A stretch of 64,000 nt of DNA from Bradyrhizobium sp. sGM-13 (GCF_018398875.1 NZ_JAGWDK010000015.1:115087-179086), one strand, 5' to 3'; counted from the first letter of the stretch, positions 25,761 to 34,702 are shown. Notes: generated by a model from the sequence alone, not told the origin. Program-made: numbers and translations.

Positions 25761-27371
25761 ATGCTCACTGAAGCCTCAACCTACGACGAACTCTACCGCA
25801 ACTTCCGCTGGGACATTCCCGCTCGCTTCAACATGGCAACCGCGTGCTGCGACCGGCATGCGGATGGCTCAAGCCGGCTGGCGCTGATCTATGTCGACGA
25901 GGGCGGCGCCACGACGCGCACGTCCTTCGACGAGGTCGCGGAGCAGTCGCGCCGTTTTGCCAACGTCCTGAAAGCCGACGGCCTGTCGCGCGGCGACCGC
26001 GTGGCGGTGTTCCTGTCGCAATCGCTTGAATTGCCGATCGCGCATTTTGCCGCGTTTCGCTCGGGCATGATCTCGATCCCACTGTTCGCGCTGTTCGGCG
26101 AGGACGCGCTGGAGTTCCGCCTGTCGAATTCCGAGGCCAAGGCTGTCGTTACCGACGAGGCCGGTTGGGAGAAATTAGCGAAAATCCGCGATCGTCTTCC
26201 TGAGCTAAGGAACGTTTACGTCATCGGCGACCGCGCACCTGCCGGCACGAAGCCGTTCTGGTCGTCGCTGAAGGCCGCGTCGCCGGAGTTCGCGACCGTC
26301 GACACCGCAGCCGACGATCCCGCCTTGATCATCTACACCTCCGGCACCACGGGCAATCCGAAGGGCGCGCTGCATGCGCATCGCGTGGTGCTCGGCCATC
26401 TGCCGAATGTCGAGATGTGCCACAACTTCTTGCCGCGACCCGGCGACCTGATGTGGACACCGGCCGACTGGGCCTGGATCGGCGGGCTGATCAACGGCCT
26501 GCTGGCGTTCTGGTATCACGGCATTCCCCTGGTCGGCCATCGCGCGCGCAAATTCGAGCCGCAGGCGGCGATGGCGATGATGGCCGACTTGGGTATCCGC
26601 AACACGTTCCTGCCGCCGACCGCGCTGAAACTGATGCGGCAGGCCGGCGTGAAAAATTCCGGCGTCAAACTGCGCAGCATTTTTACCGGCGGTGAATCGC
26701 TCGGCGGCGAATTGCTCGGCTGGGTGCGCGAAACCTTCGGCATCGACGCGCATGAAGTGTTCGGCCAGACCGAATGCAACCTGGTGATCGGCAGCAATTC
26801 GAACCTGTTTCCGATCCGCCCCGGTTCGATGGGCAAGGCGACACCCGGCTTCGACGTCCGCATCGTCAACGATCGCGGCGAGGAATTGCCGAGGGGTGAG
26901 CGCGGCATCATCGGCGTGCGCCAGCCGTGCCCCTGCACAATGATCGAATATTGGAAGAATCCGGAAGCGACCGCGAAGAAATATGCCGGCGAATTTTTGC
27001 TGACCGGAGATCTCGGCGTGCAGGATGAGGACGGCTATTTCTGGTACGTCAGCCGCGAGGACGACGTGATTACCACGGCCGGCTATCGCGTCGGCCCATC
27101 GGAAATCGAGCACACGCTGATGAAGCACCCGGCGGTGGCGATGTCGGCGGTGGTCGGCATTCCCGATCCGATCCGCACCGAATCCATCAAGGCCTGGATC
27201 GTGCTGCGCCCGGGCTTTGCCGCGAGCGACGCGCTGGCGCGCGAAATCCAAGAGTTCGTCAAGGTGCAGCTCGCCGCCCACGAATACCCGCGCTTCGTGC
27301 AGTTCGCCGACACGCTGCCGATGACCGCAACGGGAAAGGTGCTGCGGCGCGAGTTACGGGCGCTGGGATGA
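25761..27371 (+). CDS. AMP-forming acyl-CoA synthetase
   Basis: A 536-residue enzyme that activates a carboxylic acid to its CoA thioester through an acyl-AMP. The P-loop IIYTSGTTGNPKGAL is at about 190-204, FGQTECN supplies the A5 motif, and the hinge and C-terminal domain carry LTGDLGVQDEDGYFWYVSRE and TATGKVLRRELR with the catalytic lysine. Substrate is not determinable from sequence. A decayed partial copy lies at 28761-29031, nearly identical over the last 105 bases. A MarR regulator follows within 20 bases. Confidence 0.92.
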   Translation: MLTEASTYDELYRNFRWDIPARFNMATACCDRHADGSSRLALIYVDEGGATTRTSFDEVAEQSRRFANVLKADGLSRGDRVAVFLSQSLELPIAHFAAFRSGMISIPLFALFGEDALEFRLSNSEAKAVVTDEAGWEKLAKIRDRLPELRNVYVIGDRAPAGTKPFWSSLKAASPEFATVDTAADDPALIIYTSGTTGNPKGALHAHRVVLGHLPNVEMCHNFLPRPGDLMWTPADWAWIGGLINGLLAFWYHGIPLVGHRARKFEPQAAMAMMADLGIRNTFLPPTALKLMRQAGVKNSGVKLRSIFTGGESLGGELLGWVRETFGIDAHEVFGQTECNLVIGSNSNLFPIRPGSMGKATPGFDVRIVNDRGEELPRGERGIIGVRQPCPCTMIEYWKNPEATAKKYAGEFLLTGDLGVQDEDGYFWYVSREDDVITTAGYRVGPSEIEHTLMKHPAVAMSAVVGIPDPIRTESIKAWIVLRPGFAASDALAREIQEFVKVQLAAHEYPRFVQFADTLPMTATGKVLRRELRALG

Positions 27372-27390
27372 TTTCGGCTTCGAGGGACGA

Positions 27391-27861
27391 ATGAAGAAAG
27401 CTGCCAAGCGCGCTGCGGGCCTGCATCGCGCCTCGCTCACGAAGCTCCACGATTTGGACGCTGCGCTCGAGCTCATGTATTACGGCTGGCGCGGCATGAC
27501 GGTCACGGCCGACCAGTATCTCGCGACGCTCGGCCTGTCGCGTCCGCATCATCGCATTCTCTACGTTGTGGCACGACAGCCCGACATCTCGATCGGCTCG
27601 CTGATCGAGATTCTCGGCATATCCAAGCAAGCCGTGAACCGGCCGCTCAACCTGTTGCTGCAGCGCAAACTGCTGACATCGAAGCGGTCGCCCGAACAGC
27701 ATCGCTCCAAATTGCTGCGGTTGACGGAAGCAGGAAAACAAATTGAGCAACGGGCGTCGGGCTACGAGCGCAAGGTCCTGCGCGAAGCGTTTGATCGCGT
27801 CGGCCCGCCTGGCGCTGCCGCGTGGATGGCCGTCATGGGTGTTATCGCCGACAATAACTGA
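27391..27861 (+). CDS. MarR-family transcriptional regulator
   Basis: A 156-residue winged-helix regulator. The DNA-binding region is ISIGSLIEILGISKQAVNRP followed by a basic wing (LLQRKLLTSKRSPEQHRSK). Such proteins usually repress neighbouring catabolic or efflux genes and are released by aromatic acids or CoA thioesters. Its place 19 bases after the acyl-CoA synthetase suggests it controls this operon; I did not find an unambiguous operator. Confidence 0.87.
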   Translation: MKKAAKRAAGLHRASLTKLHDLDAALELMYYGWRGMTVTADQYLATLGLSRPHHRILYVVARQPDISIGSLIEILGISKQAVNRPLNLLLQRKLLTSKRSPEQHRSKLLRLTEAGKQIEQRASGYERKVLREAFDRVGPPGAAAWMAVMGVIADNN

Positions 27862-27941
27862 TCCGCTCTCACGTCAATACAGTTGACGTTAGAATTGCCC
27901 TGTGCCATCTTCCCGGCAATACGCCGAGGGAGGGCGCGAGC

Positions 27942-28310
27942 ATGAGCGGACAGGTAATGGACCGGGCGGCCGTGGCACGCTTCGTCGAGGCGTGGTGTGC
28001 GAACTGGTGCAAAGTCGATATCGACGCTGTCGTATCGCACTTTGCCGAGGACGCAGAGATGCGCAGCCCCTTGGCGCTCAAACTGACGGAGTCGCCGGTG
28101 GTCGCGGGCGCCGAGAACATCCGCGCCTACTGGCAGAAGGCTTACGGCGGCATCAAGAGCGCCGATCTGAAAATTTTGAACTGGAGCTGGGACGATACGA
28201 TCGCGCGCCTGACGGTCTGGTGGCAACTTGGCGACACGCGCGCCAGCGAGTTCATGGATTTCGACGGTACCGGTCGTGTGGTGCGTAGCGAGGCCTTCTA
28301 CGGAAAGTAG
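27942..28310 (+). CDS. NTF2-like (SnoaL-type) small protein
   Basis: A 122-residue protein of the NTF2-like cone fold, with FVEAWCANWCKVDIDAVVSHF at the start, EDAEMRSPLALKL, and a run of beta strands near the end (ARLTVWWQLGD, EFMDFDGTGRVVRSEAFYG). Many such proteins are small isomerases or ligand binders, and the substrate here is unknown. It is followed after two bases by the membrane protein gene, so the pair is translated together. Confidence 0.75.
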   Translation: MSGQVMDRAAVARFVEAWCANWCKVDIDAVVSHFAEDAEMRSPLALKLTESPVVAGAENIRAYWQKAYGGIKSADLKILNWSWDDTIARLTVWWQLGDTRASEFMDFDGTGRVVRSEAFYGK

Positions 28311-28312
28311 CC

Positions 28313-28750
28313 ATGCGCTTCTCGGACGTTATCCTACTGGCCAATGCGCTCTGGTTTGGTGCGGCCTTTATCCAATTCAGCATCGCCCAGGACAACACGC
28401 TGAAGATACTGGTGCCCCGGGAGGAGCGTGGCAATCCAATCGCCCCGACCTTGTCGGCCAGCGTGGCATTTCTGGGCGCGATCAATCTGCCGATCGGCCT
28501 TCTGTCGTTCTATCTACTGCTGTTGCGGCCGCCCTTCTTTCAGGCACATGACGCGCAGCTGGCGTTGTTCCTGTTCTTTGCCGCGTGTCACTTCAGCCAG
28601 TTCGCCTACAACCTTCCGGTCCTGGTGCGCGGCGGACGCGTCGGGGTGGCATATTGGCCGGTGTTGAAAGGCCCGATGCTTAGAATTTTTGTCATTGATG
28701 CGTTGCTGTGCGTGACCAATGCGGTCGTGGCGATCGTGTTGGCGTCGTGA
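28313..28750 (+). CDS. Four-helix membrane protein of unknown function
   Basis: A 145-residue protein with about four hydrophobic segments (for example LLANALWFGAAFIQFSIA near 8-25 and AFLGAINLPIGLLSFYLLLL near 52-71). No family was recognised beyond a general resemblance to small integral membrane proteins. Start and spacing indicate coupling with the NTF2-like gene. Confidence 0.7.
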   Translation: MRFSDVILLANALWFGAAFIQFSIAQDNTLKILVPREERGNPIAPTLSASVAFLGAINLPIGLLSFYLLLLRPPFFQAHDAQLALFLFFAACHFSQFAYNLPVLVRGGRVGVAYWPVLKGPMLRIFVIDALLCVTNAVVAIVLAS

Positions 28751-28760
28751 CGGCGAGCTG

Positions 28761-29031
28761 ACGGCGATGAGCGGCTGGGAGAAGGTCAAAAAGATCCGCG
28801 ACCGCCTTCCGGCGCTGCAGAATATCTACGTGATCGGCGAACGTGCGCCGGAAGGGACGAAATCATTCTAGCCGGCGCTCAAGGCCGCAGCGCCGCGCGC
28901 GCGAAATCCAGGAGTCTGTGAAAGTGTAGCTCGCCGCCCACGAATACCCGCGCTTCGTGCAGTTCGCCGACACGCTGCCGACGACCGCAACGGGAAAGGT
29001 GCTGCGGCGCGAGTTACGGGCGCTGGGGTAG
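28761..29031 (+). pseudogene. Remnant of a second acyl-CoA synthetase gene
   Basis: Two blocks of the synthetase are fused. The first reads SGWEKVKKIRDRLPALQN and matches residues about 135-176 of the intact protein, then hits a stop. The second reads HEYPRFVQFADTLPTTATGK and matches the final 45 residues, also after an internal stop. Some 320 codons between them are missing. The last roughly 105 bases are almost identical to 27267-27371, while the first block is more diverged, suggesting gene conversion at the 3' end or two events. Confidence 0.85.
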
Positions 29032-29034
29032 TTT

Positions 29035-29157
29035 CGTCGTCCCTGCGAACGCAGGGACCCATAACCACCGGCGGCAATAATTTGCACGCCAGTAGTTCCA
29101 ACTTTTCCGACAACAACGGCCGCGGAGTATGGGTCCCTGCGTGCGCAGGGCCGACGA
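29035..29157. repeat. Dispersed palindromic repeat, family R2 (copy 1)
   Basis: Ends are CGTCGTCCCTGCGAACGCAG and its near inverse (GGGTCCCTGCGTGCGCAGGG), with CCATAACCACCGGCGGC and GGCCGCGGAGTATG inside. Four further copies occur in this window. Confidence 0.85.
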
Positions 29158-29173
29158 AAAGCTGACGACGAGC

Positions 29174-29686
29174 CTACGGCGTCCCGATCCCCAATTCCTT
29201 CAGCGCGGCCAGCATCCGCTCCGGCGGCTGCATCTTTATCGTCAGCGCAGCGCCGGTCTCCAGCAGGCTCTTCAGGCTCGACAGGATCGCGGGCCAGCCT
29301 GTACGTCCGCCGGACAGGATGTCGTCGCTGATCTCCCGGTCATGCGATTGCAGCATCGTCAGTTTGACTACATCGCCGGCCTGCTCGATCTCGTAGGTGA
29401 CGAGCGTCGGCCCGAGCTTTTCGAGCAGCGCCGGCCAGTTGACGTTGAAGGTGACGGTGAGCTTCCTCAGCGGTTCGCACTCGATAACCTCGCCCGAGAT
29501 ATGCAGCGCGCCGTCCGGCGTGCGCATGATGAAGGCGCCGCCGACCCTGGGATCGACCTCGACCGCCTGGCCGGAGAAATATTGCCTGGAAAATTCCGCT
29601 TGCGTCAGCGCCTCCCACACTTTCTCCGGCGTCGAGGCGATGTAGATGGTGTAGACAATGGCAGGCTTGAAGTTCTTGACGTTCAT
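29174..29686 (-). CDS. SRPBCC (AHSA1-like) protein, second of a pair
   Basis: A 170-residue START/SRPBCC-fold protein with a ligand-binding cavity. It begins MNVKNFKPAIVYTIYIASTP, has KVWEALTQAEFSRQYF, and ends in a helix with LLETGAALTIKM. AHSA1-like proteins of this length commonly sit behind an ArsR regulator. Ligand unknown. Its start overlaps the stop of the preceding SRPBCC gene by four bases. Confidence 0.83.
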   Translation of the reverse strand: MNVKNFKPAIVYTIYIASTPEKVWEALTQAEFSRQYFSGQAVEVDPRVGGAFIMRTPDGALHISGEVIECEPLRKLTVTFNVNWPALLEKLGPTLVTYEIEQAGDVVKLTMLQSHDREISDDILSGGRTGWPAILSSLKSLLETGAALTIKMQPPERMLAALKELGIGTP

Positions 29687-30150
29687 GACACACCTTCGAT
29701 GCCGAGAGCGGAAACCGGAATTTCGAGCGCAGTGCCGGATTCCAACAGGCTCTTGAGGCTGGACATAATGGCCGGCCATCCCTTGGAGATGCCGTCCAAC
29801 AGCTTGCTGCCCTCTGCAAAACCTTCATGCGTGAGCGTGAGCTTCACGAATCTGCCGTGCTGCTCGATGGTGAAGACCACCTTCGTAGCCTTCTCGTTGC
29901 GATACGCCTCGTTGGTCACGTGCTTGAAAGTGTAGGAGAGCCGCCGCGGCCGATCGACCTCGAGAATCTCCCCGGTATCGGTCGTGGTGCCGTTCATGAC
30001 CAGCGCCAGCGACGAACCAACCTTCCAGTCGGATTTCAGCTCGGTGCCGAACCAGTAGCGTTTGGAGAACTCGCTGGACGTCAGTGCCTCCCACAATTTC
30101 TCCGGCGTGGTCTCGATATAGATGACGTAGACGAATTCCGGCTTACTCAT
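29683..30150 (-). CDS. SRPBCC (AHSA1-like) protein, first of a pair
   Basis: A 155-residue SRPBCC-fold protein paralogous to its downstream neighbour (YVIYIETTPEKLWEALTSSE, SSLKSLLESGTALEI). Its 5' end overlaps the 3' end of the ArsR gene by eight bases. It may bind a small hydrophobic molecule. The three genes form the well-known ArsR-SRPBCC arrangement. Confidence 0.85.
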   Translation of the reverse strand: MSKPEFVYVIYIETTPEKLWEALTSSEFSKRYWFGTELKSDWKVGSSLALVMNGTTTDTGEILEVDRPRRLSYTFKHVTNEAYRNEKATKVVFTIEQHGRFVKLTLTHEGFAEGSKLLDGISKGWPAIMSSLKSLLESGTALEIPVSALGIEGVS

Positions 30151-30457
30151 CACGCTTCTCCAACCGTCGTTTCAACTCAGAGAGCGCGGTGAGTTTCCCG
30201 CGCTCGAATTTCTTGATCCAGCGTTCGCCGATCTGATGGATCGGAACCGGATTGAGGTAGTGCAGTTTCTCGCGGCCATGCTTGTGCGTCGTGACGAGGT
30301 TGGCCGCCTCGAGGATCCCAAGGTGCTTGGTCACGGCCTGCCGCGTCATGTCGAGGCCGTCGCAAAGTTCGTTCAGCGTCTGTCCGTTTTTGGCGTGAAG
30401 CCTGTCCAGCAAAGAGCGCCGTGACGCGTCGGCGAGCGCTTTGAAGACTTCATCCAT
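30143..30457 (-). CDS. ArsR-type HTH regulator
   Basis: A 104-residue winged-helix repressor. The HTH reads LNELCDGLDMTRQAVTKHLG and is followed by a wing with THKHGREKLHYLNP. There is no metal-binding CxC pair, so it is probably not metal-responsive; its operon suggests a ligand handled by the SRPBCC proteins. It heads the operon and lies 14 bases downstream of a perfect palindrome (30472-30487), probably its own operator. Confidence 0.85.
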   Translation of the reverse strand: MDEVFKALADASRRSLLDRLHAKNGQTLNELCDGLDMTRQAVTKHLGILEAANLVTTHKHGREKLHYLNPVPIHQIGERWIKKFERGKLTALSELKRRLEKRDE

Positions 30458-30471
30458 CAGCAAGACAATAC

Positions 30472-30487
30472 GCAACCAAATGGTTGC
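30472..30487. promoter_or_regulatory. Palindromic operator for the ArsR-SRPBCC operon
   Basis: GCAACC-AAAT-GGTTGC, a perfect 6-bp inverted repeat with a 4-bp centre, placed immediately before the ArsR start codon. This position fits autorepression. Confidence 0.65.
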
Positions 30488-30577
30488 ATGTCAACGGTGT
30501 GTTTTGGGTGCAACCTCGAGACTGTGTTATCGTGCCTTGAGCCAACGCAGATTGGTTTTGAACGGTCGGGGTGGAAC

Positions 30578-32023
30578 ATGAGTGGTCGCCTCAAACTCGC
30601 AGCCTCTTTCGGGCTCTGTTTCCTTGCATCGTCAGGCATCGCTTTCGCGCAGCAACAAGTGATCGGCGCGCCGCCTGAAGCGCTCAACATGAAGCTGGTT
30701 GGAACCAGCGACCTGCAGGCGCGCAGCGCCTACCAGCCCACCATCCATCATCAGGGGGAGCGCTGGATCGCCTATATCGGCCATCACGGCGGCAGCGACG
30801 AGATTCCCGCGCCGCTCAATCCGCAGACCGGCAAGACTGAGCCGAACGGCACGTCGATCGTCGACGTCACCGATCCCTCACAGCCGAAATATCTGCGCCA
30901 CCTTCCGGGTCAGGAAGGCAAATATGAAGGCGGCGGCGCGCAGATGGTGCGAATTTGCGACGGCAAGGCGCTGCCGAAGGGCGATCGCAACGCGGTCTAT
31001 ATGCTGCGCACCTTCGGCGGCGAGGCGCATGAAATCTGGAACGTAGCCGATCCCACTAGTCCCGTGTTGATCACACGGGTTGCGGGATTAAAGGACACGC
31101 ACAAGAGCTGGTGGGAATGCGACACCGGCATTGCCTTCCTGGTGTCGGGCGCGCCGGACTGGCGCACGCGCCGCATGACGCAGGTCTATGATCTCTCCGA
31201 TCCCGCGCACCCGCAGAAAATCCGCGATTTCGGTCTGCCCGGCCAGGAGCCGGGCTCGACCGGTGCAGTGCCGACCGAACTGCACGGGCCGATCTCGACG
31301 GGACCTTCCGGCAACCGGGTCTATTTCGGCTACGGCACCAACAAGGGCGGGATTTTGCAGATCGTCGATCGCGAGAAACTGCTCAACGGGCCCAAAGAGC
31401 TAACCCCGGACAATCTGCGCTCGCCGGAAATTGCGCGGCTGACCATGTCGCCGTTCAACGGCGCGCATACGACGTTTCCGATGCCGGGCATGCAAATTGC
31501 GGAATTCGCGCGCGACAAGGATGGCAAGACCCGCGACATCGTGATGATTGTCGATGAGGCGATTTTGAACGAATGCAACGAGCCGCGGCAGATGGTGTGG
31601 TTCGCTGACGTCACGGTCGAGAAGGCGCCGATGATGATTTCGAGCTACACTGTGCCGGAGGCGAGCGGAACATTCTGTGAGCGGGGCGGGCGGTTCGGCG
31701 CGCATTCTTCCAACGAGAGCATGGCACAGGTCTTCTACAAGAAGATGGCCTTCATCGCCTTCTTCAATGCCGGCGTTCGCGCGCTCGACATTCGGGATCC
31801 CTATCATCCCAGGGAGGTCGGCTATTTCATCCCGTCGATCACGGCCGCGACCGACAAGCGCTGCGTCAAGATCGACGGCAAGGATCGCTGCAAGGTCGCG
31901 ATCCAGACCAACAATGTCGAAACCGACGAACGCGGCTACATCTACATCGTCGACCGCGCCAATACCGGCCTGCACATCCTGGAACTGACCGGCCCGGCGC
32001 GCGCCGTCGCCGGCCTGCCGTGA
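30578..32023 (+). CDS. LVIVD-repeat exported protein
   Basis: A 481-residue secreted protein with a signal peptide ending near IAFAQQQV. It contains repeated beta-propeller-like segments of the LVIVD type, such as TSIVDVTDPSQPKYLRHL, EIWNVADPTSPVLI, QVYDLSDPAHPQKI and RALDIRDPYHPREVG. Cysteines are few. Such proteins are thought to act as extracellular or periplasmic propellers with unknown ligands. It overlaps the next gene by four bases. Confidence 0.85.
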   Translation: MSGRLKLAASFGLCFLASSGIAFAQQQVIGAPPEALNMKLVGTSDLQARSAYQPTIHHQGERWIAYIGHHGGSDEIPAPLNPQTGKTEPNGTSIVDVTDPSQPKYLRHLPGQEGKYEGGGAQMVRICDGKALPKGDRNAVYMLRTFGGEAHEIWNVADPTSPVLITRVAGLKDTHKSWWECDTGIAFLVSGAPDWRTRRMTQVYDLSDPAHPQKIRDFGLPGQEPGSTGAVPTELHGPISTGPSGNRVYFGYGTNKGGILQIVDREKLLNGPKELTPDNLRSPEIARLTMSPFNGAHTTFPMPGMQIAEFARDKDGKTRDIVMIVDEAILNECNEPRQMVWFADVTVEKAPMMISSYTVPEASGTFCERGGRFGAHSSNESMAQVFYKKMAFIAFFNAGVRALDIRDPYHPREVGYFIPSITAATDKRCVKIDGKDRCKVAIQTNNVETDERGYIYIVDRANTGLHILELTGPARAVAGLP

Positions 32024-32613
32024 GGGCGCTGGCGATGCGCCGATGGCCGGTCATCGTTGTTGCGGCCGCGGCGCTCGGTGCGTTGTCGGGCGCCGCGGCC
32101 TACCAGAACATCGCGCCGCGCCAAGGCGAGCAGAAAGACGAACAGCAAGGCGAACAGAAAGGCTCGTGGCAGGAAATCGCCTGGTCGTTTCCGCGCGACG
32201 GCTGGCCCGCGGGACGGGCCTTTCATTGCCGCGGCGCGTCGTGTGGCGGTGGCATCGAGGTATACGTTCGGCCGAAACTCGGCTTCTGCAACTGCGATCG
32301 CGGAGTCGCCGACGATGACGAAGTCGACCGCGTCGCGGATGTTGATTTGATCAGCCAATATTTCGTGCCGCTCGCGCCGGGCGAGGTCGTGCAGATCGCC
32401 GATATGGCCGGACGGACCAGGGCCTATGATCTCAAACCATCCGATGGTTCGCGGCGCGTTGTCATCGGCATTGCCGTCTCGCGCCGCTGCGACCTCCTCG
32501 TCGCCGTCGCGCACGGTAAGGGTGACGCGTGGGAAACGCGGCGCGCGGCGCTGGCGTTGCTGGTGACCCGCGAAATGACGCGCTGGATGATGGCCGCGAT
32601 GGAGGGGCGATAA
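32020..32613 (+). CDS. Exported conserved protein with four cysteines
   Basis: A 197-residue protein whose GTG start overlaps the LVIVD stop (GTGA). An N-terminal membrane or signal segment (VIVVAAAALGALSGAAAY) is followed by a Q/E/K linker and a domain with RAFHCRGASCGGGIEVYV and GFCNCDRGV. The paired cysteines could form disulfides or bind metal. No family was recognised. It is probably translated with, and works with, the propeller protein upstream. Confidence 0.75.
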   Translation: MRALAMRRWPVIVVAAAALGALSGAAAYQNIAPRQGEQKDEQQGEQKGSWQEIAWSFPRDGWPAGRAFHCRGASCGGGIEVYVRPKLGFCNCDRGVADDDEVDRVADVDLISQYFVPLAPGEVVQIADMAGRTRAYDLKPSDGSRRVVIGIAVSRRCDLLVAVAHGKGDAWETRRAALALLVTREMTRWMMAAMEGR

Positions 32614-32706
32614 CGGTTAAGACGGGGAGAGGAGTTGGAGAGCGCGGCTTCCATCTTTCGCGCCCGCATGCATAATGACGTAACCGCTCACCCACCGAGT
32701 TCCCCC

Positions 32707-33324
32707 ATGTCCCTTCAGGTCTATCTCGCCTTTGTTGCCGCCTGCATTGCGCTCGCGCTGTTGCCCGGTCCCGTCGTCACGCTGCTGATCGCGAACGGCC
32801 TGCGGCACGGCACGCGCGCGGCGCTGATCAATTGCGCCGGTGCGCAAACCGGCCTTGCCATCGTGATCGGCATTGTCGCGGTCGGGCTGACGTCGCTGAT
32901 GGCGACAATGGGCTACTGGTTCGACTGGGTGCGCTTTGCCGGCGCCGCCTATCTGATATGGCTCGGCATCAAGCTGATCTGGCAGCCTGCGGAAGGCGTC
33001 AACGCCGACGAGCCGCCACCGCCGCCGCGCGGCGGATTTTTCCTGCAGGGACTGCTGGTGTTGCTCTCCAATCCGAAGGTGCTGGTGTTCTTCGGCGCGT
33101 TCATTCCGCAGTTCATGGACATGGAGAAGGACCACTTCCCGCAAGTGGCGGTGCTCGGCGTCACCTTCATGGTGATCGCGGCATCGACCGACGCGATCTA
33201 TGCGCTGCTGGCCGGCCGCGCGCGAATGTTCTTCTCCAAGCAGCGGACGCGGCTGGTCTCGCGCGTCTCCGGCGGCTTCATGATCGGCGGCGGCATCTGG
33301 CTGGCACTGACTCGGGCGCGGTAA
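32707..33324 (+). CDS. LysE-family exporter (copy 1)
   Basis: A 205-residue, six-helix amino-acid exporter of the LysE/RhtB family. The N-terminus has ALALLPGPVVTLLIANGLRHG, the family's PGP signature region, and helix 5 has LLSNPKVLVFFGAFIPQF. It exports small metabolites, possibly amino acids. A second family member lies at 52854-53471. Confidence 0.88.
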   Translation: MSLQVYLAFVAACIALALLPGPVVTLLIANGLRHGTRAALINCAGAQTGLAIVIGIVAVGLTSLMATMGYWFDWVRFAGAAYLIWLGIKLIWQPAEGVNADEPPPPPRGGFFLQGLLVLLSNPKVLVFFGAFIPQFMDMEKDHFPQVAVLGVTFMVIAASTDAIYALLAGRARMFFSKQRTRLVSRVSGGFMIGGGIWLALTRAR

Positions 33325-33350
33325 GGGCTTCGTCGGGCCAATCAGCGCAA

Positions 33351-34148
33351 TTAAGCTAACTGCTGCGCCCGCAGCGTCACTTCAACCTCCCCAAGTATCC
33401 GCGCCAGCCGCTCCGCCCAGGCTTTCTCGCCGCCGGGATCCGAGATCAGATCCTGACGAATTTCGATCCCTGTATTCATCAGCCCGCGCGCCTCGCCATG
33501 CACGGGGATCGTGTAGTCGGTCTCGTCGCTGACCGCATAAGGCTCGTTGTCGCCGACCACGAGATCGCCCTCGGCGCGCAACGCTTGCAGCAAGCGCGGC
33601 GGCAGATGCTTGTCGCGGTGGTAGAGTGTGCCGATGTGCCAGGGCCGTGCAATCCCGGCATAGACGGGCGTGAAACTGTGCAGCGACACCAGCACCGTCG
33701 GCATCGCAGCGTTGCCGCGCTGGTCGATGATCTCGTCGATGCGCCGGTGGTAGGGATCGAAGATCTGCGCCCGCCGTATTGCGGCCGCCTCGCGCGAAAT
33801 GCCTTCATTGCCGGGAATCGTGGTCGCCTCGCTGATGCGCGGGATCGAGCTTGCGACGTGCGGCGGGCGGTTGCAGTCGATGACGAGCCGTGAGTAGCGC
33901 TGCACGATCAGATGGGCATCGAGATGTTTTGAAAGCTCTTCCGCGACGCCGGCAATGCCGATGTCCCAGGCGATATGGCGTGTCAGTTCGCTCTCGGGCA
34001 GGCCAAGGTCGCCGAGCACGCGCGGAATGAGCCTTCCATAGTGATCGCACGTGAGCAGAAAGGGCGAGCGGCCGGCGGCGTTAAATTCGTGGACTGGAGG
34101 AACATCCTCGGCGCTGAGGAGCAGGGCGGTGCCGGCGGCGTCGTTCAA
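33351..34148 (-). CDS. N-formylglutamate amidohydrolase
   Basis: A 265-residue metal-dependent amidohydrolase of the FGase family (N-formylglutamate to glutamate and formate in histidine breakdown, or related amides). Conserved parts include FLLTCDHYGRLIPR near residue 30, RYSRLVIDCNRPP, VSLHSFTPVY with a metal-type His and VGDNEPY. No hut genes are adjacent, so the real substrate may differ. Confidence 0.85.
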   Translation of the reverse strand: MNDAAGTALLLSAEDVPPVHEFNAAGRSPFLLTCDHYGRLIPRVLGDLGLPESELTRHIAWDIGIAGVAEELSKHLDAHLIVQRYSRLVIDCNRPPHVASSIPRISEATTIPGNEGISREAAAIRRAQIFDPYHRRIDEIIDQRGNAAMPTVLVSLHSFTPVYAGIARPWHIGTLYHRDKHLPPRLLQALRAEGDLVVGDNEPYAVSDETDYTIPVHGEARGLMNTGIEIRQDLISDPGGEKAWAERLARILGEVEVTLRAQQLA

Positions 34149-34299
34149 CGTATCTTCCTTGAGCGTTGCTGGTCGAGGAGACGTATCCGAATCGATAATG
34201 GCTTAACGATGCCGCTCCGGATGCTTCCCCACAAGACGGTTTTGGCGATAGACCGCCGAGCGGATTGCATCGCTTCGCGCGCAATGACATAGAAATTCC

Positions 34300-34698
34300 A
34301 TGATTTCAGATCGACTGTTCGTCTACGGCACGCTGATGCGCGGCTTCGACCATCCGATGGCGCAGCTATTGTCGCGCAGTGCGGATTTTTTGGGCACGGC
34401 GACCTGCCGCGGCCGGCTCTATCTCATCAAGCATTATCCGGGGCTGGTGCTGTCGGATGACGCCAACGACGTCGTGTTCGGTGAACTCTATCGTTTGCGC
34501 GATCGCGACGCGTTGCTGGCCGAGTTTGACATGTATGAGGCCTGCGGCGCCGGGTTTCCGGAACCGACCGAATACATCCGCCGCGTGCTGCCGCTGTCGC
34601 TGGAAGACGGCACCGCCGGCGAGGCATGGACCTATGTCTACAACTGGCCGGTCGCCGGCTTGCCGCGCATCGCCTCGGGGAAATTTCTGGAGCAGTGA
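34300..34698 (+). CDS. Gamma-glutamylcyclotransferase-like (AIG2/GGCT fold) protein
   Basis: A 132-residue protein with the signature FVYGTLMRGFDHP at residues 7-19, YPGLVLSD and the acidic residue in AEFDMYEA that acts as general base in the family. It would release pyroglutamate (5-oxoproline) from gamma-glutamyl compounds. Repeat R4 follows it. Confidence 0.85.
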   Translation: MISDRLFVYGTLMRGFDHPMAQLLSRSADFLGTATCRGRLYLIKHYPGLVLSDDANDVVFGELYRLRDRDALLAEFDMYEACGAGFPEPTEYIRRVLPLSLEDGTAGEAWTYVYNWPVAGLPRIASGKFLEQ

Positions 34699-34702
34699 CA
34701 TC

